A stretch of 64,000 nucleotides of DNA from positions 310,001-374,000 of the forward strand of contig NC_018708.1 in the NCBI RefSeq assembly GCF_000302535.1, in the 5' to 3' direction. Below the pieces are notes generated by a model. That model was not told the DNA's origin. It saw only the letters and a list, made by a program, of their open reading frames with translations, and ran no database searches. The translations under genes were made by a program, and so were the position numbers. Of the stretch, positions 52,428 through 60,265 are shown piece by piece (within the stretch, counting starts at the first letter, position 1; the number at the start of each line of letters is the position of its first letter). Source of the stretch: Acidovorax sp. KKS102. Its GTDB lineage: Bacteria; Pseudomonadota; Gammaproteobacteria; Burkholderiales; Burkholderiaceae_C.

Positions 52428-53192
52428 TCAGTTGCAGCGCACGTCTTCGTTGAAGTACTTCTTGGAGACGGCGGCGTAGCTGCCATCGGCCAGCACTTCG
52501 GTGAACGCCTTGTTCCAGGCATCGGCCAGGCCGGTGTTGCCCTTGGCCATGGCGGGGGCGATGCGCTCGATGAACAGCATGTCGCCCAGCTTGAAGCCGG
52601 CCTTGGCGTTCTTGGCGGCGGCTTCCTTGGCCACGAACTTGTCGCTGACCCAGGCGTCCACGCGCTTGGAGATCAGGGCGCGCTGGGCGTCGGTGTCTTG
52701 CGGGAAGTTCTTCACTTCCTTCACGCCGCTGACCTTCTTGACCTGCTCCAGGTAGCTGGTGCCGGTCTGCACGGCCACGACCTTGCCGGTCAGGTCCTTG
52801 GCGTTGCGGATCTTGTCGTCCATGGCCACGATGATGCCGCCCGAGCAGTAGTGGGGGTTGGCAAAGGTCACGGCCTTGGAGCGCTCGTCGGTCACGCCGT
52901 GCGAGGCGATCACGGCGTCCCAGCGGTTCTGGCCCAGGCCAGTCAGCAGGGCGTCAAAGCCCAGGGTCTTCCATTCGAGCTTGAGGCCCATCTTCTTGAC
53001 CACCAGCTCCGCCACTTCCACCTCAAAACCCGTCAGCTTGGTGCCTTCGAAGTAATTGAAGGGGGCGAACTGGCCCTCGGTGGCCACGATGATCTTGCCG
53101 TCCTTCTTGATTTCGTCCAGCGTGCGGGCCTGGACGGCGAGGGCAGCGCACAGCGCCACGGCGGTGACAACGGCAGACTTGAAAAATTGCAT
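52428..53192 (-). CDS. Polar amino acid ABC transporter substrate-binding protein
   Basis: A 254-residue periplasmic family-3 binding protein. Signal peptide: FFKSAVVTAVALCAALAVQA. Mature domain features: GKIIVATEGQFAPFNYFEGTKLTGFEVEVAELV and FDALLTGLGQNRWDAVIASHGVTDERSKAVTFANPHY, and GTSYLEQVKKV. The ligand is an amino acid that I cannot name from sequence. The ORF upstream to 53273 is in frame but precedes the signal peptide and runs across a terminator hairpin, so ATG 53192 is used. The leader (53311-53193) could control expression. Confidence 0.93.
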   Translation of the reverse strand: MQFFKSAVVTAVALCAALAVQARTLDEIKKDGKIIVATEGQFAPFNYFEGTKLTGFEVEVAELVVKKMGLKLEWKTLGFDALLTGLGQNRWDAVIASHGVTDERSKAVTFANPHYCSGGIIVAMDDKIRNAKDLTGKVVAVQTGTSYLEQVKKVSGVKEVKNFPQDTDAQRALISKRVDAWVSDKFVAKEAAAKNAKAGFKLGDMLFIERIAPAMAKGNTGLADAWNKAFTEVLADGSYAAVSKKYFNEDVRCN

Positions 53193-53223
53193 GACAGGTT
53201 CCTGTGGGGGGTGGTTCAGGTAC

Positions 53224-53254
53224 AAAAAATCCGGCCTGCGGGTAGGCAGGCCGG
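53224..53254 (-). terminator. Terminator hairpin in the leader of the binding-protein gene
   Basis: On the minus strand a perfect 9-bp stem CCGGCCTGC/GCAGGCCGG (53231-53239 and 53246-53254) is followed by six U (53224-53229). It lies 32 nt before ATG 53192 and downstream of a TATAAT box at 53318-53323, so it could attenuate the operon or just end the TSUP transcript. Confidence 0.7.
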
Positions 53255-53317
53255 AGCGGGTGGATGCGGACATCGCCGTTGGCGATGGGCCTCGTCATCA
53301 AACGGAAACGTGCGGAA

Positions 53318-53323
53318 ATTATA
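53318..53323 (-). promoter_or_regulatory. Candidate -10 box for the amino acid ABC operon
   Basis: The minus strand reads TATAAT, a perfect -10 hexamer, with transcription expected to start near 53311. No good -35 hexamer is visible at 16-18 bp, so an activator may be needed. A leader hairpin (CATCGCC/GGCGATG at 53271-53287) lies between it and the terminator. Confidence 0.5.
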
Positions 53324-53454
53324 GGACGCGCGTTCACATTCGGGCCATGCAGGGCAACCCCGATGACCTCGGGGCGCCCTGGTGGTAGGCCGTGCAGCGC
53401 GTTGCAAGTTGGGTGCCACCCTGGCAAGCGACGCCTGGAGCGTGAAGAGCAGGC

Positions 53455-54213
53455 CTACCGCAGGAAGGCGTCGTACCCCGTCTTCAGGATCAGCGTGCTC
53501 ACCACCACGATGAAGATGCCCCGCACAAAGCCGGTGCCATGCTTGAGCGCCATGTGTGTGCCCAGCAGGCTGCCCAGCACGTTGGCCACGGCCAGCGTGA
53601 CCGCAAAGTGCCACCACACATGGCCCTTGGCGGCAAACAGCGCAATGGCAGCAATGTTGGTGGCGCAGTTGAGCAGCTTGGCCGAGGCCGATGCATTGAG
53701 AAAGTCGTAGCCCAGCAGCCGCACGAACAAGAAAACGAAGAAGCTGCCCGTACCCGGGCCAAAGAACCCGTCATAAAAGCCGATGAGCACGCCAATCAGG
53801 CAGGCGGCGATCACCTCGGCCCGGCCGGCAAACCGGGGGGTGTGGTGCCGCCCCAGCTCCTTCTTGGCCAGGGTGTAGAGCAGAACGCCCAGCAGCACCA
53901 GGGGCAGCAGCTTGCGCAGGAAGTCGGCGGACACCACGGTGACGGCCCAGGCGCCCACGAACGAGCCGGCAAAACCGGCGGCTGCGGCCGGCAGCATGGC
54001 CGACCAGCGGATCTGCACCTTGCGGCTGTATTGCCAGGTGGCCATGGCCGTGCCCCAGACCGAGGCCGCCTTGTTGGTGCCCAGCAGCGTGGCCGGGGGC
54101 GCGCCCGGAAAAGCCGCAAACAGCGCGGGCACCATCACCAGTCCACCGCCTCCCACGATCGCATCCACAAAGCCCGCGAGCAGCGAGGCCAGGGTCATCA
54201 AAATCCATTCCAT
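53455..54213 (-). CDS. TSUP/TauE-SafE family permease
   Basis: A 252-residue membrane protein with about eight helices. The opening ILMTLASLLAGFVDAIVGGGGLVMVPAL and LGTNKAASVWGTAMATWQYSRKVQIRW are the two conserved TauE/SafE repeats, and the second copy includes LIGVLIGFYDGFFGPGTGSFFVFLFVRLLGYDFLNASASAKLLN. Members export sulfite, sulfonates or other small anions; the substrate here is unknown. It is upstream of the amino acid ABC operon on the same strand. Upstream (54214-54732) there is no gene, only a family B element and amtB regulatory sites. Confidence 0.87.
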   Translation of the reverse strand: MEWILMTLASLLAGFVDAIVGGGGLVMVPALFAAFPGAPPATLLGTNKAASVWGTAMATWQYSRKVQIRWSAMLPAAAAGFAGSFVGAWAVTVVSADFLRKLLPLVLLGVLLYTLAKKELGRHHTPRFAGRAEVIAACLIGVLIGFYDGFFGPGTGSFFVFLFVRLLGYDFLNASASAKLLNCATNIAAIALFAAKGHVWWHFAVTLAVANVLGSLLGTHMALKHGTGFVRGIFIVVVSTLILKTGYDAFLR

Positions 54214-54260
54214 CGCAGGATTGTCGCACCGGGCCTGCTATCGATTCAGGACCGCTCAGG

Positions 54261-54432
54261 ATCTAGGGATGGCCTGCATAACTCCCTGCGGTCGGTGATA
54301 GCGCGGCGTCGCGCGGTCCGCTGCGTTGCTTTTCTCGCCAATAGCCCGGCTATTGGCTGTGAAAAGGCGCCTTGCGGCCCATCCCGATCCGCACTACCAC
54401 CGACTCGCGAGGGTTATGCAGGCCATCCCTAG
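54261..54432. repeat. Hairpin-centred element family B, copy 2
   Basis: Perfect 20-bp terminal inverted repeats: CTAGGGATGGCCTGCATAAC (54263-54282) and GTTATGCAGGCCATCCCTAG (54413-54432), extended inward as an imperfect repeat. The centre is a 10-bp stem GCCAATAGCC/GGCTATTGGC (54337-54357) with CCGCTGCGTTGC on its left and GGCGCCTTGCGG on its right. CAGG occurs at 54257-54260 and 54433-54436, a possible 4-bp target duplication. Confidence 0.85.
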
Positions 54433-54440
54433 CAGGCAAG

Positions 54441-54466
54441 AAAAAGGCGCTGGGATCGCCAGCGCC
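54441..54466 (-). terminator. Terminator-like hairpin directed toward the TSUP gene
   Basis: GGCGCTGG (54446-54453) and CCAGCGCC (54459-54466) form an 8-bp stem; on the minus strand it is followed by a T-run (54441-54445). No annotated minus-strand gene lies immediately upstream of it, so it may insulate TSUP or end an unrecognised small RNA. Confidence 0.4.
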
Positions 54467-54584
54467 TGAAAGGGTTCACACCTCGTTGGGTGTTTTGAAT
54501 GTGGTTCTTGGTAGAAAGGTTGTCTCCTCGGGCCCCTCGCTTGGCACACCGAAGCGCGCTTTCGAGTGCCGTGACTGTAACGGC

Positions 54585-54601
54585 TGCACCCTGCTGGTGC
54601 A
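54585..54601. promoter_or_regulatory. NtrC-binding-site-like palindrome upstream of amtB
   Basis: TGCACCCTGCTGGTGCA has the NtrC layout GCAC-N7-GTGC with flanking T and A. It lies about 100 bp upstream of the sigma-54-like element at 54683 and 132 bp upstream of the amtB start, the usual distance for an NtrC enhancer. Confidence 0.75.
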
Positions 54602-54682
54602 TTGGGGGTTTCCCGCCCCCCGTTGTTGGGCGCCGGATGGCTCTCGGTGGGCGTTCTGTGCCCCGATTCGGTGGCAACTGGC

Positions 54683-54698
54683 TGGCATGGCTCGTGCA
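54683..54698 (+). promoter_or_regulatory. Sigma-54-like promoter element of amtB
   Basis: TGGCAT-N5-GTGCA keeps the invariant GG (54684-54685) and GC (54696-54697) separated by 10 bp, as in -24/-12 promoters. Transcription would start near 54709, leaving a short leader with AAGGGAG (54721-54727) before ATG 54733. Confidence 0.65.
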
Positions 54699-54732
54699 AT
54701 GCGCTTGTAACAAATTGCGAAAGGGAGCGTGC

Positions 54733-56085
54733 ATGCGTGCAGTCAACCACCGGGTTTTTGCGGTCGTGTCGTTGTGTCTGGGGCTGTGCACCTGCGCGCT
54801 GGCCCAGAGCGTGCCAGAGGCTCCCGCCATAGCGGCGCCCCTCACACGCCCCGCCCTGGTGGCCCAGGACACCGTGAATGCGGCCCACACTGGCTGGATG
54901 ATGACCTCCACTGCTCTGGTGCTGCTGATGACGCTGCCCGGCATTGCGTTGTTCTACGCAGGCATGGTGCGAAGAAAGAACGTGCTCAACACCATGGCCT
55001 GCGTGGTGGCCATCGCGGGGCTGGTCAGTCTGCTGTGGTTTGCGGCGGGGTATTCGCTGGCGTTCACACCCGGCAGTGCCTGGCTGGGGGGCTGGGACCG
55101 CGCCGGCTTTGCCGGGCTCGACTTTCAGCTGGAGGCGGGCAAGCTGGCCGTGAGCCACATTGCGCCGCTGATTCCCGAGTCGGTGTACGCCATGTTCCAG
55201 CTCACCTTCGCCATCATCACGGCCGCTCTGCTGGTGGGCGCGTTTGTGGAGCGCATGCGGTTCTCGGCCATGCTGGTCTTCATTGGGCTGTGGACACTGG
55301 TGGTGTACGCGCCCGTAGCGCACTGGGTGTGGGAGCCCGGGGGCTGGCTGGCGCAGATGGGCGCGCTGGACTTTGCGGGCGGCTCGGTGGTGCACGTGAA
55401 TGCGGGCGTGGCGGGGCTGGTGTGTGCGTGGTTTCTGGGCCGCCGCGCGGGGTATGGGCGCGAGCCGTTTGAACCCTACAACCTGGGGCTCACCATGGCG
55501 GGCGCGGGCATGCTGTGGGTGGGCTGGTTTGGCTTCAACGCAGGCTCTGCGGTGGCGGCCGACGGGCGCGCCGGGCTCGCCATGGCGGTGACGCACCTGG
55601 CCGCCGCAGCCGGAGCGCTGTCGTGGATGCTGGGCGAGTGGGTGGTGCGCGGGCGCCCGTCGCTGCTGGGGCTGTGCTCTGGCTTGGTGGCGGGGCTGGT
55701 GGCCATCACACCCGCCGCCGGTTTTGTCACGCTGCGCTCGGCTGTCGTGATTGGTCTGGTGGCCGGGCTGGCCTGCTACTGGGGCGCCACGGGGCTCAAG
55801 CGGCTGCTACGGGTGGACGACTCGCTCGATGTGTTTGGCGTGCACGGCGTTGGGGGCATCGTGGGGTCGCTGCTGACAGGCGTGCTGGCCAGCAAGACCG
55901 TCGGGGGGGCTACGGGCAGCCTGCTGACCCAGGCCATCGACGTGGGCGCCGTGGCGGCCTACAGCCTGGTGGTGACGGCGGCCCTGTTGTGGGTCGTCAA
56001 CTTTGCGATGGGCCTGCGGGTGGACGAGCAAAGCGAGCAGACCGGGCTGGACATTGCCCAGCACCGCGAGCGCCTGGGCGGCTGA
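54733..56085 (+). CDS. amtB: Ammonium transporter AmtB
   Basis: A 450-residue channel of the Amt/Mep/Rh family. A signal-like segment (VFAVVSLCLGLCTCALAQS) is followed by eleven helices. Family blocks: MTLPGIALFYAGMVRRKNVLN, PVAHWVWEPGGWLAQMGALDFAGGSVVHVNAG, GAGMLWVGWFGFNAGSA and VFGVHGVGGIVGSLLTG with the pore His. It moves ammonium under nitrogen limitation. The start is supported by AAGGGAG and the signal peptide. No glnK is next to it, unlike in many bacteria. A near-perfect NtrC site and a sigma-54 element precede it. Confidence 0.94.
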   Translation: MRAVNHRVFAVVSLCLGLCTCALAQSVPEAPAIAAPLTRPALVAQDTVNAAHTGWMMTSTALVLLMTLPGIALFYAGMVRRKNVLNTMACVVAIAGLVSLLWFAAGYSLAFTPGSAWLGGWDRAGFAGLDFQLEAGKLAVSHIAPLIPESVYAMFQLTFAIITAALLVGAFVERMRFSAMLVFIGLWTLVVYAPVAHWVWEPGGWLAQMGALDFAGGSVVHVNAGVAGLVCAWFLGRRAGYGREPFEPYNLGLTMAGAGMLWVGWFGFNAGSAVAADGRAGLAMAVTHLAAAAGALSWMLGEWVVRGRPSLLGLCSGLVAGLVAITPAAGFVTLRSAVVIGLVAGLACYWGATGLKRLLRVDDSLDVFGVHGVGGIVGSLLTGVLASKTVGGATGSLLTQAIDVGAVAAYSLVVTAALLWVVNFAMGLRVDEQSEQTGLDIAQHRERLGG

Positions 56086-56163
56086 ATGTGTCGCCGCGTC
56101 CTGTGATGTGCGGGCCAGCGAATGCAGTCCGATGGATGACCCCAATGCAGTAAGGAGCCGAAC

Positions 56164-56493
56164 ATGTCCGATTCCGACAAGCTGGCGATTGCCGCCCACC
56201 TGCATGTGCTGTTGCGGCGCAAGACAGGGCGCGTGACCGATACCGAATGGATGGCGGCCAATGCGGATTACGCGCAGGAGATCGTGCGATTTGCGCGCCA
56301 GCGCGCCACCGAAGACAACGCGCCCGACTTGGCCGAATGGGCCGACCGCCTGGAGCAGGCCCTGCACGCAGCGCCCCCTTCCGCCCAGCGCCGACCGCTG
56401 CTGGATGCAGCGGCGCAGGCGGTGCGTGCGCGCCCCGCACCGCCCCCCGAGCCTGCCCCCGAGGTGCCGCGCTATGTGGGTGGCATCCGCTGA
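56164..56493 (+). CDS. Small hypothetical protein
   Basis: A 109-residue protein I do not recognise. It is hydrophilic and helical, beginning DSDKLAIAAHLHVLLRRKTGRVTDTEWMAANADYAQEIVRFAR and ending in a Pro-rich tail (PAPPPEPAPEVPRYVGG). It follows amtB by 78 bp on the same strand and may share its nitrogen control, but no transcript evidence is visible. ATG 56164 is preceded by AAGGAG-like sequence (AGTAAGGAGCCGAAC). Confidence 0.65.
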   Translation: MSDSDKLAIAAHLHVLLRRKTGRVTDTEWMAANADYAQEIVRFARQRATEDNAPDLAEWADRLEQALHAAPPSAQRRPLLDAAAQAVRARPAPPPEPAPEVPRYVGGIR

Positions 56494-56529
56494 CCTGCCA
56501 AGCGGCTTCTGCGCCGTGACTTGAAAAAA

Positions 56530-57148
56530 CTAGTGGGGCGCAGTGCCCTGTGTGAACAGCGCGGCCGTGGGCAGCAGCCCGGCGAGCTGGTTGTCTCCGT
56601 AGGTGCGCAGCACCTGAGCAATCACCACCTGGTAGCCATTGAGCCACTGCGCCTGTGCGGCCTTGGCTTTCAGGTGCGCGGGGTGCTGCATCAGCGTCTG
56701 CAGCGCCTCCAGCGACTGCCAGTAGTACACGTTGGATACCAGGCCGTTGCCGGTGTCCGTCCACGACTCCTCGCCCAGGTAGCCGTCGATAGCGCGTGCG
56801 GCGGTGGCGATGGCCTCGTCCAGACGGTGGAAGGCGTCGTCGAATTGAGAACCTGTTCAAGCTATGTTTGGGGATCGCGTTGGAGTGCAATCGGGATGAG
56901 TGGATGCTTCGGATGCGCCGCATGGGCTCATGCCCATGCAAGCAGCCGGGGCGTCCAATCGCCCGATTTCACTCCAACCCTTCGGGCAAGTGCCTTGCCG
57001 GGCGGTCTGCGGCGTTGCGGCGCTTGCCAATAGCCGAGCTATTGGCTGCGCACCGCGCCTAGCACCCCATCCCGGAAAGGCGCTTGCGCGACCCCGAACA
57101 TGGCTTGAACAGGTTCTTGGTCGCAAAGATGAAGGTGGAGGAATACAT
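56530..57148 (-). pseudogene. Antibiotic biosynthesis monooxygenase-like gene, split by a family B element
   Basis: The 5' fragment (57148 to about 57116) encodes MYSSTFIFATK. The 3' fragment (56847 to 56530) encodes QFDDAFHRLDEAIATAARAIDGYLGEESW, then VYYWQSLEALQTLMQHPAHLKAKAAQAQWLNGYQVVIAQVLRTYGD. Together they look like a complete short ABM-domain protein of about 116 residues. A 270-bp element (56848-57117) lies between them. Reading through it ends at a stop after 29 residues. The two halves are one base out of phase, so a small indel exists as well. ABM proteins are small heme- or substrate-binding monooxygenases. Confidence 0.75.
56848..57117. repeat. Hairpin-centred element family B, copy 3, inserted in a gene
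   Basis: 270 bp with terminal inverted repeats beginning AGAACCTGTTCAAGC (left) and mirrored GCTTGAACAGGTTCT (right), extending to about 27 bp (GAACCTGTTCAAGCYATGTTYGGGG). Internal hairpins: GTTGGAGTG/CACTCCAAC pair and the core GCCAATAGC-CGA-GCTATTGGC (57026-57046) flanked by CTGCGGCGTTGC and CGCGCCTAGCACCCCATCCC, as in copy 2. TTG flanks both ends (56845-56847, 57117-57119), a possible 3-bp target duplication. No transposase is encoded. Confidence 0.85.
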
Positions 57149-57162
57149 CGGCGCGATGGTAC

Positions 57163-58854
57163 TCACGCCGCCTGCCGGGCCTGGATGATCCACTCCGCGG
57201 CCTTCTCCGCCATCATCAGCGTGGGCGAGTTGGTGTTGCCGCTGGTGATGGTGGGCATGGCGCCCGCATCCACCACGCGCAGGCCGGCCACCACACCACC
57301 ACGCCCATCGCGCACGCGCAGTTGCGCATCCAGCACGGCCATCGGGTCGCCGTCGCGGCCCATCTTGGTGGTGCCCACGGGGTGGAAGATGGTGGTGGCA
57401 ATGTCGCCCGCCAATCGCGCCAAGTCCTCGTCGCTTTCAAACTGCACGCCGGGCTTCCACTCCTGCGGCTGGTACTTGGCCAGCGCGGGCTGCGCCACGA
57501 TGCGGCGCGTGACGCGCAGGCTGTCGGCCGCCACCTGGCGGTCTTCGGGCGTGCTGAGGTAGTTGGGCGCAATGGCGGGGGCGGCCTTGAAGTCGGCGCT
57601 CTTGATGTTGACCGTGCCCCGGCTCGTGGGGTTGAGGTTGCACACGCTGGCCGTGAAGGCGGGGAAGCTGTGCAGCGGCTCGCCAAACGCATCGAGCGAC
57701 AGGGGCTGCACGTGGTATTCGATGTTCGGGTAGGGCTGGTCAGGGCTGCTGCGGGTGAAAGCGCCCAGCTGCGAGGGCGCCATGCTCATGGGCCCGCTGC
57801 GTTTGAGCGCGTACTCAAGCCCGATCTTGGCCTTGCCCACCAGCGAGCTGGCCATGGTGTTGAGCGTCTGCACGCCCTGCACCTTGAACACCGCGCGGAT
57901 CTGCAGGTGGTCCTGCAGGTTGGCGCCCACGCCGGGCAGGTCCACCTTCACCTCCACGCCGTGCTGGCGCAGCAGCGCGGCGGGGCCGATACCCGACAAC
58001 TGCAGTAGCTGGGGCGAGTTGACGGCGCCCGCGCTCAGGATCACCTCACCCGTTGCGCGGGCCGTGACCATCTCGTTGCCATCCCACACCAACACGCCCG
58101 TGCAGCGCTGGCTGCCGTCGGGCTGGGTTTCGAGGATGAGCTTGGACGCCTGTGCGCTGGTCCACATCTCGAAGTTGGGGCGGCCGTAGCAGGTAGGCCG
58201 CAAGAAGGCCTTGGCGGTGTTCCAGCGCCAGCCGCTTTTCTGGTTGACCTCGAAGTAGCCCACGCCCTCGTTGCTGCCGCTGTTGAAGTCGTCGGTGGCC
58301 GGGATGCCCGCTTGTTGGGCGGCGTGGGCAAAGGCGTCGAGCACATCCCAGCGCAGGCGTTGTTTTTCCACCCGCCACTCGCCGGTGCTGCCGGTGGACT
58401 TGTTGCCGTGCAGGCGTTTGAAATTTTCGTTCACACCCCCGGGCTGGTCCAGGCGCCAGTGGTCTTCGTGGCGGCGAAAGTAGGGCAGGGCGTTGTCCCA
58501 GCGCCAGCTGGCGTCGCCCGTCAGTTCGGCCCACTGGTCGTAGTCGCGTGCTTGGCCGCGCATGTAGATCATGCCGTTGATGCTGCTGCAGCCGCCCAGC
58601 GTCTTGCCGCGCGGGTAGCGCAGGGTGCGGCCGTTCAGGCCCGCGTCGGGTTCGGTGTTGTAGAGCCAGTCGGTGCGCGGGTTGCCGATGCAGTACAGGT
58701 AGCCCACGGGGATGTGGATCCAGTGGTAGTCGTCCTTGCGGCCCGCTTCGATCAGCAGCACGCGGTGGCGGCCGTCGGCGCTCAGGCGGTTGGCCAGCAG
58801 GGAGCCGGCCGTGCCCCCGCCGATGATGATGGTGTCAAACGTGGTGTCGCTCAT
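57163..58854 (-). CDS. GMC-family FAD-dependent oxidoreductase
   Basis: A 563-residue flavoenzyme of the glucose-methanol-choline family. The N-terminal Rossmann motif is TIIIGGGTAGSLLANRLS, followed by VLLIEAG; GMC signature 1 is GGCSSINGMIYMRGQARDYDQW, signature 2 includes GEVILSAGAVNSPQLLQLSGIG, and the C-terminal catalytic block is HPVGTTKMGRDGDPMAVLD...LRVVDAGAMPTITSGNTNSP (His-Asn pair). It oxidises an alcohol, sugar or choline-like substrate; the acceptor is unknown. It is a solitary gene next to the split ABM gene. Confidence 0.93.
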   Translation of the reverse strand: MSDTTFDTIIIGGGTAGSLLANRLSADGRHRVLLIEAGRKDDYHWIHIPVGYLYCIGNPRTDWLYNTEPDAGLNGRTLRYPRGKTLGGCSSINGMIYMRGQARDYDQWAELTGDASWRWDNALPYFRRHEDHWRLDQPGGVNENFKRLHGNKSTGSTGEWRVEKQRLRWDVLDAFAHAAQQAGIPATDDFNSGSNEGVGYFEVNQKSGWRWNTAKAFLRPTCYGRPNFEMWTSAQASKLILETQPDGSQRCTGVLVWDGNEMVTARATGEVILSAGAVNSPQLLQLSGIGPAALLRQHGVEVKVDLPGVGANLQDHLQIRAVFKVQGVQTLNTMASSLVGKAKIGLEYALKRSGPMSMAPSQLGAFTRSSPDQPYPNIEYHVQPLSLDAFGEPLHSFPAFTASVCNLNPTSRGTVNIKSADFKAAPAIAPNYLSTPEDRQVAADSLRVTRRIVAQPALAKYQPQEWKPGVQFESDEDLARLAGDIATTIFHPVGTTKMGRDGDPMAVLDAQLRVRDGRGGVVAGLRVVDAGAMPTITSGNTNSPTLMMAEKAAEWIIQARQAA

Positions 58855-58936
58855 GGAGAAGGGGCGGTGCCGATCAAGGGTGGTAACGGTGGGCCATTGT
58901 GCGGATGGGGCAGGCCCTGTCGATAGGGTGTGTGCC

Positions 58937-59008
58937 TATTGCTACATTTTTAGTAGCTGCTGGTGCTTGTAAATATTGCGCTTGGCGTCGATTTGATAAT
59001 AATTACAT
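58937..59008 (+). repeat. Dispersed repeat family A, copy 9
   Basis: TATTGCTACATTTTTAGTAG, then CTGCTGGTGCTTGTAAATAT and TGCGCTTGGCG with an AT-rich tail. It is within the 286-bp gene-free region 58855-59140 between the divergent GMC and mlaE genes. Confidence 0.7.
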
Positions 59009-59140
59009 GCTTCGCCGCCTGTCTGTGCTTGACAGGCTGGTGTCCGACAGCGCGTGCAGGATTCGCTCCGCTACCATGCACGCTCTTCCTTGCTGCTTCT
59101 TGACGACCCTACCCCTGCGGCTGCCCTGGTGGCCTGACCC

Positions 59141-60265
59141 ATGACCGACCACGCCCCCCACATCGTTCGCGCCGATACGCCCCAAGGGCCGTGCGCGCAG
59201 CTGCGTGGGCGCTGGGGTGCGGCCGAGCTGGGCAATGCGAAGCAGTGGCAGGCCGTGTCGGACCAGCTGCGGGGCGCACCGCCCGCACCCACCCTGGGCT
59301 GGGACCTGCGGGAGCTGCAGTGGCTGGACCATGTGGGCGCCCAGCTGCTGTGGAACCACTGGCAGCACGCCTGGCCCGCACAGCTGGCCTGCACCGACAG
59401 CCAGCGCACCATGCTCACCCGCGTGGCCCAGTTCACCTGCGTGGCACCGCCGCCCGAGCCCTGGCGGCTGGGCGAACAGATCGACCACCTGGGTGTGCTG
59501 GTGCTGCATGGCGTGGACCATGCCCGCCACCTGCTGGAGATGGTGGGCCAGCTGGTGCTGGACCTGGGCCGCCTGGCGCGTGCGCCGCGCAAGGGGCCGT
59601 GGCGCGATGTGTCCGGCCATCTGTACCGCATGGGCGCCACGGCGCTGCCCATCACGGCGCTGGTGGGCTTCCTCATCGGGGTGGTACTGGCCTACCTGAT
59701 GAGCCTGCAGCTGCGGCAGTTTGGTGCCGAGTCGTTCATCGTCAACATCCTGGGTATTTCGCTGATCCGCGAGCTGGGGCCCATGCTGGCGGCCATTCTG
59801 GTGGCGGGCCGCTCGGGCTCGTCCATCACCGCGCAGATCGGCGTGATGCGCGTGACCGAAGAGCTCGATGCCATGCGCGTGATGGGCATCCCGCATGGGT
59901 TCCGGCTGGTGATGCCGCGCACGCTGGCCTTGGCGCTGGCCATGCCGCTCATCAGCGTGTGGACCACGCTGGCCGCGCTGGCAGGCGGCATGCTGGCGGC
60001 CGACATCTCCATGGACATCTCGCCGTCGTACTTTGTGCAGGCACTGCCTGCTGCGGTGAAGATCGGCAACCTGGGCCTGGCCATGGCCAAGTCGGTGGTG
60101 TTTGGTGCGTTCATTGCGCTCATCGGTTGCCACTGGGGCCTGCGCGTCAAGCCCAACACCCAGAGCCTGGGCGAAGGCACGACGGCGTCGGTGGTGTCGT
60201 CCATCACCATGGTGATCATCGTGGACGCGCTGTTTGCCATAGCGTTCAAGAACATCGGCATATGA
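59141..60265 (+). CDS. mlaE: MlaE-family lipid ABC transporter permease with N-terminal STAS domain
   Basis: A 374-residue membrane protein. Residues 1-110 form a STAS-like domain (WDLRELQWLDHVGAQLLW), the role played by separate MlaB in E. coli. Residues 150-374 are the MlaE permease with five helices, including VGFLIGVVLAYLMSLQL, ELGPMLAAILVAGRSGSSITAQIGVMRVTEELDAMRVMG and VKSVVFG-like MAKSVVFGAFIALIGCHWG. It is part of an Mla-like mce system for lipid transport between membranes. Its stop overlaps mlaF by 4 bp. Confidence 0.92.
   Translation: MTDHAPHIVRADTPQGPCAQLRGRWGAAELGNAKQWQAVSDQLRGAPPAPTLGWDLRELQWLDHVGAQLLWNHWQHAWPAQLACTDSQRTMLTRVAQFTCVAPPPEPWRLGEQIDHLGVLVLHGVDHARHLLEMVGQLVLDLGRLARAPRKGPWRDVSGHLYRMGATALPITALVGFLIGVVLAYLMSLQLRQFGAESFIVNILGISLIRELGPMLAAILVAGRSGSSITAQIGVMRVTEELDAMRVMGIPHGFRLVMPRTLALALAMPLISVWTTLAALAGGMLAADISMDISPSYFVQALPAAVKIGNLGLAMAKSVVFGAFIALIGCHWGLRVKPNTQSLGEGTTASVVSSITMVIIVDALFAIAFKNIGI

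Noticed and set aside
56844..57130. Element in the ABM gene as a coding insertion sequence
   Set aside because: No frame in the 270 bp encodes a transposase-like protein. The short ORFs there are shadow translations of the inverted repeats.
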